Numbered from the stretch's first letter, positions 17,401-25,331 are shown. The stretch: DNA of 64,000 nucleotides from Patescibacteria group bacterium (GCA_031082005.1 JAVHLR010000001.1:253251-317250), one strand, 5' to 3'. Numbers and translations are program-made. Notes: a model not told the origin generated them from the sequence alone.

Positions 17401-17868
17401 CCACATCCCGTTCTTTCCGTTCAGTGAGATGATGCCTTCATCCGAGCTCAACTGGCTGCGCAACGTGTAAGAGACGTTCGAGAACGTCCCATTATATTTC
17501 AGGATTTCGAAACTGTTGTTCTTGGCCGTGATACCCTTCAGGAACAAGACCGTCTGTCCGTCGCTCACGATGTCGTCCACGCGGCTCAAGCCGGCATTAC
17601 GTACGTCGTAGGTGATATCTGCCATAGCTGATCCCTCGGTGCGCCAGACGTGTCCGCCCGACCACAAATCCTGACCATCGGTCAGGTACCAGTAAGGAGA
17701 GGCATAAGCCATGGCCCAAATCGGGCGATTCTGCCTCTCTACAATTAGGTTTGAGAGGTCCGTCCAATAATAGGATCCGCCGCCACCAGCCAAGACCGGG
17801 GCAGAAGAGAGGAGTGTTGAGGCGATAATGGCCACAACAGCAATAAACTTAGAAAGCGTGTGTTTCAT
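14410..17868 (-). CDS. Large secreted surface protein: propeller-like N-terminus plus seven Cys-paired Ig-like repeats
   Basis: The 1152 residues begin with a signal peptide (about 1-27, ending APVLA). Residues 30-385 form repeated beta blades (for example SNGNSAIFLARRF and YDGSAWLITERGD) resembling a propeller. From residue 400 there are seven Ig-like repeats of 90-105 residues. Each has a strand of the type DGLxRIEVxVNG, a Cys in the next strand (KTCxx), and a second Cys about 8-17 residues later, so each can form one disulfide. Repeats 3 and 4 are closest, at DNA level too. There is no sortase or membrane anchor at the C-terminus (GYKTIYKK). A role in adhesion or surface display is inference. 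Confidence 0.8.
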   Translation of the reverse strand: MKHTLSKFIAVVAIIASTLLSSAPVLAGGGGSYYWTDLSNLIVERQNRPIWAMAYASPYWYLTDGQDLWSGGHVWRTEGSAMADITYDVRNAGLSRVDDIVSDGQTVLFLKGITAKNNSFEILKYNGTFSNVSYTLRSQLSSDEGIISLNGKNGMWAFVTTKGRVSLWNTGNNTVTSILNNTVNYPDYLNYSVYGTSPSAETGFYAFAVPVSNGWFIGQRQGNYSDLGNMRLWLRDLNGNLTDVTSKFSTFDDTEFIASNGNSAIFLARRFTRNSTSRVLYSYDGVNKTDLSTQYYNADSSFTWFRAIAAYDGSAWLITERGDNLTNRSTLRIEGTGIYKLALMKDYFIDMASNGNGTILLGGVEAEAGVEGPNLPLIAKLTKASTTNPGGTTNINTFGGGGTYTSTNGPTISTDGNPSTYQIKTGETFAYRATAWDANGVNRVSLYVDGSLAKTCYSDTCEYSNVYYSNSVSTRSIPVYAIAMDNQGYTTQTSQETLTVNQGTTTDNQQNSQQDSASGTYHWTYLNPDQTYLKRGSSMTYNVGANDTDGINRIEVVVNGSVRKTCTLNNWTGNQTCTHTLYGNDYLLNSQIAVNAKIVDGAGKETWTALKYINVTDTDYSNDSSGDVSAWGWFDPSGSTLQRGNSTVFKVQANATQGLQKVEIYADGSLKRTCDYSRAYGTQSCNLTVYGNDYSIAQHGFNAKATDYYGKTSWSDTKNLTIQDNGGSSNSNSVYVWSWFDPSSTTLQRGTSMVFRTRAQTSNGLQRVEVYVNGTVKRTCDFSRSYGEQSCDLTIYGNDYSTNSQLALNAKATDYYGYTSWSNLNYLTITDSNNTGDASTNGSVGLQANPNKLTFSNGEYVTFNGGAFDPDGLQRIEILKNGSVIKTCNYDNSTAWQTCAYGTNVYTNGSNSLTFTVAVKAYDRYGHVRGVNPITYTVNGQGSNSGSDTGTSPSTWSWSEPNENLNIQTSGSATYHIGAWDQDGLKRIEMWVNGMVAHTCYFGSSLAYGNQECTFTVKGSNYKAGDAIYVNAKAVDAYDHEGWSPSRTYTVVNQDSQMTTSNIGKLTAWSSADSGYGIMDAITFWTKGSDNDGISKIEIIVNAQTIKTCYNTDSCSIVGGPYSGRSYITYGAKLTDKLNNATYSGYKTIYKK

Positions 17869-17929
17869 ATGATATTCGTCTAAATTTAGATAAAGACTGA
17901 ACGGCTGTCTCTTTTATTTTTAATATCTT

Positions 17930-17958
17930 TTTATACCAAAAAACAGACTTTTTGTCAA
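17930..17958 (-). promoter_or_regulatory. Promoter of the 1152-residue surface protein
   Basis: On the minus strand TTGACA (17953-17958) and TATAAA (17930-17935) are separated by 17 bp, close to the sigma-70 consensus. The start codon lies about 60 nt downstream in an AT-rich leader. Confidence 0.8.
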
Positions 17959-17984
17959 TATATACCGCCTGTACGAGCCGTCAA

Positions 17985-19118
17985 TCAACTATCTAATACC
18001 TTTCGCAACGTGAAAGCAGCTTGTTTCCAACTTTTTTCTTCCGAGACTGGAACGTTCCTCGGCTGTGTCGCTGCGAGCTTTATGGCTTCAACCCAGTGGT
18101 GCGGTTTGGCTGGGTGGGCGAAGAGCGTTCCCTTTGGCGCTGTTTCAGGTAGCGCCCCGGTAGTCGAAGCGACGCGCGGCGTTCCGAATGACGCCGCTTC
18201 ATGCAAAGGTAAGCCATAACCTTCATACCACGAAGGGTAGAGGAACGTGGCGGCGTTCGCATAAAGCGACGTGAGTTCCTCATCGTCTGGATTTGAAAAT
18301 ATTTTGATGAAATCGTCATCTCGACCGAAGCGGAGAGATCTCCCAGATGGAAGATTTTTTGACAAGTTAGAAATGACATTATTTTTGATTCCGCTTCCGA
18401 CCAAAACTATTTTGATATCCTCAAACCCCGTCTCCTGCCTCAACGCTTTGACCGCCTCAACCGCTGTTGCAGCATTTTTTCGTGGATCACCCAATCCGAG
18501 GGCGAGGCAGTAGCGACTCGATAGACGCTCTCCGCTTGGGTCAAGGGGAGGTCTGGAGGGGCTAACCTCAAGAGTACTTCCGATCGGTATCACGGTTATT
18601 TTTTCCTGTTGAATCCCTAAAATCTTGACCGCATCCCGCTTTGTCGTTTCCGAAACCGCGAGCAGGTGCGTCGCGTGTCTTATCGATTCTTCGGCTCTGA
18701 CGAGCTTGTGCCACCAACGTTGTTTTGTCTTGAACCACCTTGGTTCTATCAAGAAAGACAGGTCATGCAACAGCAGGATGGATTTATTGTCTTTTGGCCA
18801 GCGTCCGATGAATCCGATGTTCGGTAAAAAAAACGCATCGACCGATCCTACTTTTTTCTCGACTGTCGCCACAAGCGAGACGAGGTTCAGCAGGCAGGCG
18901 ATGCTCCACAATTTGTTCGGCCAAGCGATGTGGACGTAGTTCACGTTCGGACAGGTCGTGAGATTTTTGGGCAGCGTCGGTTTTTTTCTGCCGGTCGTGG
19001 CCAATATAAGTTGGTCATCCGGAAAATTCTCGGCATACGCCTGGACTAAACGCAAAGCTACGCGACTTACCCCGCCGCGCGCTTCGGCTAGCGATCTCGC
19101 ATCGACCAGTATCTTCAT
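17985..19118 (-). CDS. Glycosyltransferase family 4
   Basis: A GT-B fold glycosyltransferase of 377 residues that transfers a sugar from a nucleotide donor. The N-terminal acceptor domain starts MKILVDARSLAEARGGVSRV. The donor domain has ALGLGDPRKNAATAVEAV near residue 200 and the E-x7-E region YEGYGLPLHEAASFGTP near residue 310, followed by TTGALPET. The ATG directly abuts the stop of the upstream glycosyltransferase, so the two form an operon. The likely product is a capsule or cell-surface glycan. The sugar cannot be told from sequence. Confidence 0.88.
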   Translation of the reverse strand: MKILVDARSLAEARGGVSRVALRLVQAYAENFPDDQLILATTGRKKPTLPKNLTTCPNVNYVHIAWPNKLWSIACLLNLVSLVATVEKKVGSVDAFFLPNIGFIGRWPKDNKSILLLHDLSFLIEPRWFKTKQRWWHKLVRAEESIRHATHLLAVSETTKRDAVKILGIQQEKITVIPIGSTLEVSPSRPPLDPSGERLSSRYCLALGLGDPRKNAATAVEAVKALRQETGFEDIKIVLVGSGIKNNVISNLSKNLPSGRSLRFGRDDDFIKIFSNPDDEELTSLYANAATFLYPSWYEGYGLPLHEAASFGTPRVASTTGALPETAPKGTLFAHPAKPHHWVEAIKLAATQPRNVPVSEEKSWKQAAFTLRKVLDS

Positions 19119-20264
19119 TTAAGTCACGAAATCAAGATAGCGGAGGAATTGCTGGCGGAAGTTCTCCTCCGAAAATTCCTCTGCGCGTCGTCTTATCTTG
19201 GATCCATCGTAATCTTCAGCCTTGAAGCGCACTACAGCATCTGCGATATCTTCCCAGGCCTGCCCTTGGATGTGTTTGCCGGTGACGCCGTCGATGACTG
19301 TTTCTGCGCCCCCGCCTTTTCCGTAAGCGATTACTGGTCTGCCGGCTGCCATGGCTTCGACTGCGGTTATCCCGAAGTCCTCGATCTGCGGATAAAGGTA
19401 GCCGATGGCCTGGGTGTAGAGTTCTTTTTTCTTTTCATCCGTCACGTACCCCAAAAACTCCGTCTCCGGCGCAGCTAATGATTTCAGTTTGCGATATTCC
19501 GGGCCGACCCCGAATATCTTGAGCGGCAAGCGCAGTTTGGCGAAAGCTTTCACCACCAGATCGAACCTCTTGTATCCGACAAGCCTGCCGCCGGCAAGCC
19601 AGAATTTTCCGGGAGCGGTTCCTACCTGAACTCGGCTGATTTCCACAGGCGGAAAAATGACATGGGCATCCCGATTGTAGTATCGCCTGATTCGTTCGCG
19701 GCTCGTGGCGCTGTTGGTCAGGAGATGCGATGGCCGTTCCGCAGCCAGCCTGTCCCATAGACGCAACCGATGCAGCAGAGGAGGGAGCATGAGGCGCAAA
19801 AAGCGCGGCTGCCGCAGATCGTTGATGTACCCGATCCGTTCTTGCCACAAAAAACGCGTCGGCGTATGGCAATAGCACACGTGACGCGTTTCCGGCGGGA
19901 CGATGATCCCTTTGGCGAAAGAGCTTGATGACGAGATGACCAGGTCATAACCGGAAAAATCCATGTGCTCGACGGCCATCGGCATGAGCGGCATGTACCA
20001 CTGATAAAAGCGTCGCGCTCCCGGCCATCTGTCCATGATGGACGGAATGATCTGACGATTTCGTGCTTGGGCGTGATCACGGTCGTAGAGCAGGGTGTAG
20101 GTCGGCGCATCCGGGAACATCTTCTGCAGCTCTCCCAAAACTCGTTCCGCGCCACCGTCTTGCATCAGATAATCGTGCACTAAAGCCACCTTCCCGAACC
20201 GTTTCGGATCGGAATCGTATGGCTGTGGCAGAACAGCCGAATTTTCACGGACGCTAGCCTCCAT
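19119..20264 (-). CDS. Glycosyltransferase family 4 (mannosyltransferase-like)
   Basis: The 381 residues begin with a short variable stretch, followed by VALVHDYLMQDGGAERVLGELQ, typical of the WcaI/MtfB-type GT4 subgroup. The donor domain includes GRLVGYKRFDLVVKAF near residue 225 and the E-x7-E motif IEDFGITAVEAMAAGRPVIA near residue 305, followed by GGGAETV. The downstream GT4 begins at its stop codon. The subgroup usually assembles exopolysaccharide repeat units. The acceptor and donor are not known. Confidence 0.9.
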   Translation of the reverse strand: MEASVRENSAVLPQPYDSDPKRFGKVALVHDYLMQDGGAERVLGELQKMFPDAPTYTLLYDRDHAQARNRQIIPSIMDRWPGARRFYQWYMPLMPMAVEHMDFSGYDLVISSSSSFAKGIIVPPETRHVCYCHTPTRFLWQERIGYINDLRQPRFLRLMLPPLLHRLRLWDRLAAERPSHLLTNSATSRERIRRYYNRDAHVIFPPVEISRVQVGTAPGKFWLAGGRLVGYKRFDLVVKAFAKLRLPLKIFGVGPEYRKLKSLAAPETEFLGYVTDEKKKELYTQAIGYLYPQIEDFGITAVEAMAAGRPVIAYGKGGGAETVIDGVTGKHIQGQAWEDIADAVVRFKAEDYDGSKIRRRAEEFSEENFRQQFLRYLDFVT

Positions 20265-20370
20265 GCGCGCATTTTAGACGTTACGTCCCAAAAAGTCGGC
20301 GGAGTGTCAAGAGTCATTCAGGTGTTGGTGTCCAATCGGAATTGATTACGATATAATGGCCTACGGTCAT

Positions 20371-21213
20371 ATGGCTAAGCTACGCGCTTCCTTCCGAAAT
20401 TTATTCGTGGTGTCGTCCATGTTCTCGTTTGTTTTCCTTGTGCCCCTTTTTACCTTCCCTTTCGACGTTGCGACTATACTCTCCGTCATCTCCCTGCTTT
20501 TCGCCATTCTGGTAGGTTTCTTTTTTGCAGCCGTAACTTCGAATTATCTGAGCATGCAGGCATTGATACCTGAAGAGGATTCGGTGCTCATGTCAATCTA
20601 TAATCACGCAACGATCATCGACCCGAAGAAAGCAGCCAAGATGGCTGAAGCCGTCGATGCCTACATGATAAAGGTCTTGGATTACGATATTTTGACCTAC
20701 GCGCCGCATGTGCGCGAGGAGCTACTGAAAATAACGGATATCATCGATGAGGTACGGCCGTCGGATGATCGGGGAAAGGTCCTGATCCAGAACCTGTATA
20801 ATTTTAGAGCGAAGCTCATCGAGATAAATCAAAAGACTGTACTGGTTGCGCAGAGCGTCTTGTCGCCCTCGCATTGGTCGATTATCGTCTTGCTAAGCAT
20901 CCTAATCGACGCACTGCTTCTTGGTCTGCGCACGGCTAGCCCGATAAGTTCGGTAGTCATCGCGATACTTTTCGTCACACCATATCTCATACTGAACTTG
21001 TTGTATGAGGTGGATAGCAATCGTTTCTTGGCCAACCACTTGGCTTACGAATCCCCACAAAACGTATTCTTGTCGATCGGTAAGCTGCCTTATTATCCTG
21101 AAACGGTATTGAATTCAGGAACCATAAAGAATCCCAAAGCCCCCTATCGCGTTGGAGTGTATCTGGATTTAGCATCTTCGTTGAAGAAAAAGATCAAGAC
21201 TATCAGGAGATGA
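20371..21213 (+). CDS. Four-span membrane protein, DUF4239/bestrophin-like
   Basis: About 280 residues with two hydrophobic spans at the N-terminus (about 15-32 and 36-60), a soluble helical middle (60-165), and two more spans near 170-215. The segment FAILVGFFFAAVTSNYLSMQ followed by EEDSVLMSIYNHA resembles DUF4239 proteins, which are distant relatives of bestrophin channels. Function is unproven. A TATAAT at 20352-20357 overlaps an upstream in-frame ATG at 20356, so I prefer the ATG at 20371, 13 nt beyond the box. Confidence 0.6.
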   Translation: MAKLRASFRNLFVVSSMFSFVFLVPLFTFPFDVATILSVISLLFAILVGFFFAAVTSNYLSMQALIPEEDSVLMSIYNHATIIDPKKAAKMAEAVDAYMIKVLDYDILTYAPHVREELLKITDIIDEVRPSDDRGKVLIQNLYNFRAKLIEINQKTVLVAQSVLSPSHWSIIVLLSILIDALLLGLRTASPISSVVIAILFVTPYLILNLLYEVDSNRFLANHLAYESPQNVFLSIGKLPYYPETVLNSGTIKNPKAPYRVGVYLDLASSLKKKIKTIRR

Positions 21214-21284
21214 TTGGCGGGGCGCGTCTGCGTTTAGTTGGAAATCATTGTGGCTGCTCTTGTCACCATGAGACGCCTAATAGG

Positions 21285-21313
21285 TTGACGAACCACGCTT
21301 TTTGAGCTATCAA
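21285..21313 (+). promoter_or_regulatory. Promoter of the 21341 cassette gene
   Basis: TTGACG, 17 bp, TATCAA. The -10 ends 27 nt before the ATG, leaving room for the GGAGG ribosome-binding site at 21330. Confidence 0.75.
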
Positions 21314-21340
21314 TCAGGCTGTTCATTTGGAGGACTGAAG

Positions 21341-22042
21341 ATGGGAGTTATCTCACCCACAGAAGCGCAGAAGGCTTACGCCAAGCAGTTGGGCATCGAT
21401 ATCCCTTCCGGCATCAGCCGTAGCCAGCTCTCGAAGCTGATCGATTACGCCAAACGCAGGACTGCGGCCGAACAGCACGGCCTTGATCGTCATCCTGACG
21501 AGACAGCATTGCCCGCCGCCGCCGGCATCGGCAAGCACGAAAGTCGTCTTGACGACATTAAGAGATCTTCGCAAGCCTTGCGTCGTTTGCGCATCCACGA
21601 GGGCTCGATCATCGCCTATGAGGACACGGCAAGACCCTATGTCATCATCGGCATCGAGCAGTGCCAGCTCGTTGTCCAGGCTGTCGAAGGTCGTCAGGAC
21701 AAGGGACGATGGGTCATCCTGCCGATGGGTCGAGGGTCAGATGACCCCGATCCGTTCAGACTCATCTTCAACCCACCGGAGCGTTTTCTGCACCGCTTCT
21801 GCTTCCGCCACAAGTTGCGCGCACAGGTCGAAGAGGCGCGTCGTGACCGCATGTGGCGCTACAAGGGGCGCGAATTCTGCTACAAGGTCGTCGAAAAATA
21901 TCTCGACGACGTGAAGTGGTCACTACTTAGCCCGAACAAGGTGGAGACTGCCTACGGCGACTTCTGGCAGCGCGATGCCGTCCACGACTACATTGATCGA
22001 GACTTCATCGACTTCCTCCGCACTCACGCCTCCGCATCCTAG
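21341..22042 (+). CDS. Cassette-type protein of unknown function (233 residues)
   Basis: I start it at 21341 because GGAGG lies 7 nt upstream; an earlier in-frame ATG at 21302 lies before or on the promoter. The N-terminal 35 residues (PTEAQKAYAKQLGIDIPSGI followed by SRSQLSKLIDYA) resemble a small SAP-like or phage-type helical motif. The remainder includes VIIGIEQCQLVVQAVEGR and is rich in Arg and aromatic residues. There is no signal peptide or membrane span. The whole is not recognised. It sits alone between the membrane protein and the convergent sugar transferase, with its own promoter and hairpin. A nucleic-acid-binding role is only a guess. Confidence 0.75.
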   Translation: MGVISPTEAQKAYAKQLGIDIPSGISRSQLSKLIDYAKRRTAAEQHGLDRHPDETALPAAAGIGKHESRLDDIKRSSQALRRLRIHEGSIIAYEDTARPYVIIGIEQCQLVVQAVEGRQDKGRWVILPMGRGSDDPDPFRLIFNPPERFLHRFCFRHKLRAQVEEARRDRMWRYKGREFCYKVVEKYLDDVKWSLLSPNKVETAYGDFWQRDAVHDYIDRDFIDFLRTHASAS

Positions 22043-22052
22043 GCGTACCATA

Positions 22053-22076
22053 AGCCCACGGCTCTCACCGTGGGCT
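22053..22076 (+). terminator. Hairpin after the 21341 gene
   Basis: The perfect 9-bp stem AGCCCACGG/CCGTGGGCT is followed by TGCATCGTATC rather than a T-run, so termination efficiency is uncertain. Confidence 0.5.
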
Positions 22077-22110
22077 GCATCGTATCTGTGAGGGTACGGA
22101 GCAATTTTTT

Positions 22111-23544
22111 TTAGTACGCCCCTTTGCGGTATAAGACAGCAAACGGCGTCTTGAGCACGATGTAGATATCCAACCACAACGACCAATTTTCGATGTACCA
22201 CGCGTCTAATCTCACTTCATCTTCGAACTCCAAGTCGCTGCGTCCCGATATCTGCGCCATGCCCGTGATTCCCGGTCGGATGGCGAAGACGCGGCGTTGG
22301 TGCGGCTTATAACCTGCGACCTCGCGGATCTGATGTGGTCGCGGCCCGACGATCGACATATCGCCTTTCAACACATTCCAGAACTGCGGCAGCTCATCTA
22401 TCGACCACCTGCGGATGAACATGCCCACCGGCGTGATGCGTGGGTCGTCGGCGATCTTATACACCGGACCTTCCTTGATGCTTTTCTTCGCGATCAACTC
22501 TTTCTCGAGAGCCAACCTTTCTTTCGTTCCCTGCTTGAACTGCGGACCGATGGAGAATTTCCGCCACATGCTGCGCAATTTATACAGCCTGAAGATTCGT
22601 CCGCCTTCCCCGACGCGTTCGTTCTGGAAAATCACAGGCAAACCATCTTCGATGATAAGCGCGAGACAGGAGATCAGGATCAGCGGCGAAAACAGAATCA
22701 GGAAAAAGATGGCGAAGATGACGTCGAAGGCGCGTTTTGCGATGCGTCCCCAGCCGTCCAACGGTGTACGTTTGACTTCGATGACCGGCAACCCCGAATC
22801 CGTCATGACCTCGATGTTCGTGAATTTTGCCGCGAATAGATCCGCCAGATAGCGGAACGTCAGATGGTTTTCGTCGGCGAACGCAATCAGCTCGAGCGCG
22901 TCATGTTTATCCATCTCCGGGTCAGCCAGGATGATGCCGTCCAAACCGTCTTTTTGTTTCAGGCTAAGAATGGCTTTTTGCGCTTCGTTGTTCCAAGTTT
23001 TGAATTGTCTGACGATGGTCAGACCGAGGACCGGCTTTTCTTTGTATGTCGCCGTTATGTCGTTAGCTGCCGCGGACGACCCGATGACTACGAATAACTT
23101 ATGCCCGACGCGGAAGTTCAGGAGCAGGTGACGCACCGTACGCAAAAAAAGTCTGCCGATCAACACGTACAAGATGGAGAATGCGAGCACGGCCAGCACG
23201 ATGAAGCGCGAAGTCGTGATCTCGCGTCTGAAAAAGACTGTGGCGATTACGACCATCGTGCCTGCGCCGCAGGTTATGATGATGCGCCCCAGTTCGTTCC
23301 ACGCTTTGCGCGGATGAGGGGAGTACAAGCCGGCTAAGGCAAATAGACCAATCCAAATGAGCACGAAGAGCGAGGCTGCAGAAATGTAGTTGCTGAAATT
23401 CACGTCCTGCAGTATCGGTCTGACTTCCGTCACGAAACGGGAAAAGCGTAAGGAATATGCAGAAATCGCGGCTGCGAACAGGGCTAAAGCATCTAGCGGC
23501 AAAAGCAAAGCGGTGAAAGTCAGGTCCAAGCGACGGATACGCAT
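22111..23544 (-). CDS. Undecaprenyl-phosphate sugar-1-phosphate transferase (WbaP/ExoY polyprenyl type)
   Basis: This enzyme starts polysaccharide synthesis by moving a sugar-1-phosphate onto undecaprenyl phosphate. The 477 residues have four or five N-terminal spans (10-125), a Rossmann-like middle domain (FVVIGSSAAANDI near residue 155), and a C-terminal bacterial sugar transferase domain from about residue 270. That domain shows KRAFDVIFAI, NERVGEGGRIFRLYKLRSM, SIDELPQFWNVLKGDMSIVG followed by PRP, and the final PGITGMAQISGR segment. It probably acts with the two GT4 enzymes upstream. Which sugar it uses is unknown. Confidence 0.93.
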   Translation of the reverse strand: MRIRRLDLTFTALLLPLDALALFAAAISAYSLRFSRFVTEVRPILQDVNFSNYISAASLFVLIWIGLFALAGLYSPHPRKAWNELGRIIITCGAGTMVVIATVFFRREITTSRFIVLAVLAFSILYVLIGRLFLRTVRHLLLNFRVGHKLFVVIGSSAAANDITATYKEKPVLGLTIVRQFKTWNNEAQKAILSLKQKDGLDGIILADPEMDKHDALELIAFADENHLTFRYLADLFAAKFTNIEVMTDSGLPVIEVKRTPLDGWGRIAKRAFDVIFAIFFLILFSPLILISCLALIIEDGLPVIFQNERVGEGGRIFRLYKLRSMWRKFSIGPQFKQGTKERLALEKELIAKKSIKEGPVYKIADDPRITPVGMFIRRWSIDELPQFWNVLKGDMSIVGPRPHQIREVAGYKPHQRRVFAIRPGITGMAQISGRSDLEFEDEVRLDAWYIENWSLWLDIYIVLKTPFAVLYRKGAY

Positions 23545-23570
23545 AAGATGAAAAGATTATAGCTCGAATC

Positions 23571-23599
23571 TTGACAAAATCACAGTTTTCTGGTATGTT
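23571..23599 (+). promoter_or_regulatory. Promoter of the 23780 cassette gene
   Basis: TTGACA, 17 bp, TATGTT. The -10 lies 180 nt before the chosen ATG, so this transcript has a long leader, unlike the other cassettes. Confidence 0.75.
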
Positions 23600-23779
23600 C
23601 TGCTATCGATCTTTTTAAATTATTGGTTTGAAAATGGCGTTTTGTTGGTCTCGTAGATGAAATTCATGGATTGCCCCTACCCGACAAGCCGCTGTCTTCA
23701 ATCCAAGGAAACCTCTCAAAGCGAATGGTTCGCGGAAAGAGGGTACCGGACGGCAAGTGGAAGGAATGGGGTATCCATC

Positions 23780-24649
23780 ATGGAAAACCTGTTCAAAGTT
23801 GGCGGTGGTCTGATGTGGGCGGTCCTCGGCAAAATCGCGTGCAAGCTGCCTGCCGATCTGGTCGGCGACCTCAACGATGATCCCAAGATGATCGAGGCGA
23901 TGGTCAAGTCGGCGATCGAGTATCGTGTCGCGAAGCTCGCGGAAGCCGAGAAGAACCACTACGAGATGACGGTCGAGGAACAGATTGCGGCTCTCCGCCG
24001 AGCGAACGAAGAGGAAAGTGCCTCCAATCCCCATTGGGTGCGCATTCCCGAGGAAGACTTCGCTCGTCTCGCCTCGACCGCGCCCGCATGGCCCAAGGGC
24101 AAACATGCCTACCGGAGTTTCCGCATCCGCTTCGGCGAAGGTGATGAAGGTGTGGCCAAGACATTCGAGGCGCACAACACCCGCATCCAGCACGTCTTCG
24201 GCGAGAGCAACTACTGGCGCTGGGAACATCTCCACTCTGGTTCGGTGCCGTTCAAAGGCAAGCCTGTGGAACGCCTCCGTCTCCTGAACGGCAATCACAC
24301 ACATAGGCCGGTCATTGAGTGGATCGTCGCCGACCTCGACGCGCATCGCAAGCGCGATAGCCTCACGGCGGTGCGTGGGCCCAAGTCGCTGGCTGATGAG
24401 CTGCTTGTCTTCGCGTGGCTCTTCCCGGACATGATCCGCGCCATCGACTACGACAAGAATCCAGGGCTCTTTGCCGCTGGCTACGAGGTCAACACCCCCG
24501 AGTGCGGCGACGAGTCGTGGCGGGGCGTCGTGATCGTCAGCTTCGATCGCGACGCCCGCCGGGTGAACGTCTACGCCTACGGCCGCGGCCGCTCCGGCTC
24601 CGACTACTCGGTTCCCGCCCTTCGGGAGTTCAAGGCTCACGGCGCTTGA
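23780..24649 (+). CDS. Cassette-type protein of unknown function (289 residues)
   Basis: The ATG at 23780 is preceded by an AAGGAATGGGG purine stretch. The in-frame ATG at 23657 would add 41 residues of unlikely composition. The N-terminus MENLFKVGGGLMWAVLGKIA is amphipathic. Residues 30-75 are helical, and the middle contains NPHWVRIPEEDFARLAS. The last third (EVNTPECGDESWRGVVIVSF and RRVNVYAYGRGRSGSDY) appears to be beta. I do not recognise the family. Third positions are strongly G/C. The long open frame on the opposite strand is a shadow. It lies between a glycan gene and rnpB. Confidence 0.75.
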   Translation: MENLFKVGGGLMWAVLGKIACKLPADLVGDLNDDPKMIEAMVKSAIEYRVAKLAEAEKNHYEMTVEEQIAALRRANEEESASNPHWVRIPEEDFARLASTAPAWPKGKHAYRSFRIRFGEGDEGVAKTFEAHNTRIQHVFGESNYWRWEHLHSGSVPFKGKPVERLRLLNGNHTHRPVIEWIVADLDAHRKRDSLTAVRGPKSLADELLVFAWLFPDMIRAIDYDKNPGLFAAGYEVNTPECGDESWRGVVIVSFDRDARRVNVYAYGRGRSGSDYSVPALREFKAHGA

Positions 24650-24655
24650 ATGCTT

Positions 24656-24715
24656 GGCACTTGGGGAATCTTGGTCTTTGGACCTTGGTCCCCCGGGTGC
24701 CTCTTTCATTTTCAA
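24656..24715 (+). terminator. Hairpin terminator after the 23780 gene
   Basis: GGCAC...GGGA pairs with TCCC...GGTGCC around an internal stem and is followed by TCTTTCATTTT, a T-tract broken by C. Confidence 0.6.
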
Positions 24716-24751
24716 TAATCTGCTACAACTAAGCACAAAAAGTGTTCGGAT

Positions 24752-24787
24752 AACATAAAATCCCGATTTGCATCGGGATTTTATGTT
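24752..24787 (-). terminator. Terminator of rnpB
   Basis: A perfect 16-bp stem with a 4-nt loop ends within 2 bp of the rnpB 3' end. Its tip is the same 19-nt sequence as a hairpin inside rnpB (25110-25133). Confidence 0.85.
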
Positions 24788-24788
24788 T

Positions 24789-25324
24789 GAGCTGGACGAT
24801 AAGCCGAATTTTGTCGGCTGACTTGCGTCAACCGGATGATCATCTATCTGGCACGTGCATTGCTGCACGGCTCAAGCGAGCTACCAGTTCTTCACCGCAG
24901 CCGAAGCCGCGGATCGGATCTTGCTCTTGCACCAGAGAGGGTTTACCACGCACCGCTGTCACCAGCGGCGGAGAAGCGTAGCAGTCGACTTGCGTCGAAC
25001 CACCTCGTTTCACTTTTCACCTTTCTCCTCCAAAGCTCCGAAGAGCGGTGGGGGATAGTATAGTCTCTGTGGCATCCCGATGCTCATCCGAGCAAGCTCG
25101 GACTCGTTCGGGATCCCGATTTGCATCGGGACTTTCCCTGGGTTTACGGAAAGGCTTTGGACGCATCTCGTCGTTTTTACGCGACTTGATACGATGACAT
25201 CGTCTATTCCGCCATATCCCGGCCGCCGTTAGCGGCTCTCGCTTTCCGACGACATTGCTGTCGCCTCGGTGTTCGGACTTTCCTCCCCGACGTGACGTCG
25301 GGGTAATCATCTGTCCAGCTCGAA
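24789..25324 (-). ncRNA. rnpB: RNase P RNA (bacterial type A, enlarged)
   Basis: This is the catalytic RNA that removes tRNA 5' leaders. Reading the minus strand, the 5' end GAGCTGGACAGATG is followed by the P4 strand GAGGAAAGTCCGAACAC (25269-25285). Next come the CCACAGAGACTATAC element (25058-25072), AGGTGAAAAGTG, the tRNA-CCA binding loop GTGGTAAACCC, GCTTGAGCC, and AGATAGATGATCATC. The 3' end is ATTCGGCTTATCGTCCAGCTC-like, pairing with the 5' end. About 535 nt is far longer than E. coli (377 nt). The excess lies mostly between the first two elements, about 196 nt versus roughly 50. It has its own strong promoter and terminator. Confidence 0.93.
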
Positions 25325-25331
25325 CATGCGG

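Noticed and set aside
14410-17868. CRISPR or tandem-repeat array
   Set aside because: The repeated DNA follows protein repeats of 90-105 codons with diverged copies, not short identical repeats with spacers. No CRISPR array was seen anywhere.
23615-24868. 417-codon minus-strand ORF opposite the 23780 gene
   Set aside because: Its composition is atypical. It overlaps the rnpB 3' end and terminator and has no ribosome-binding site. The plus-strand frame has G/C-biased third positions and its own promoter.
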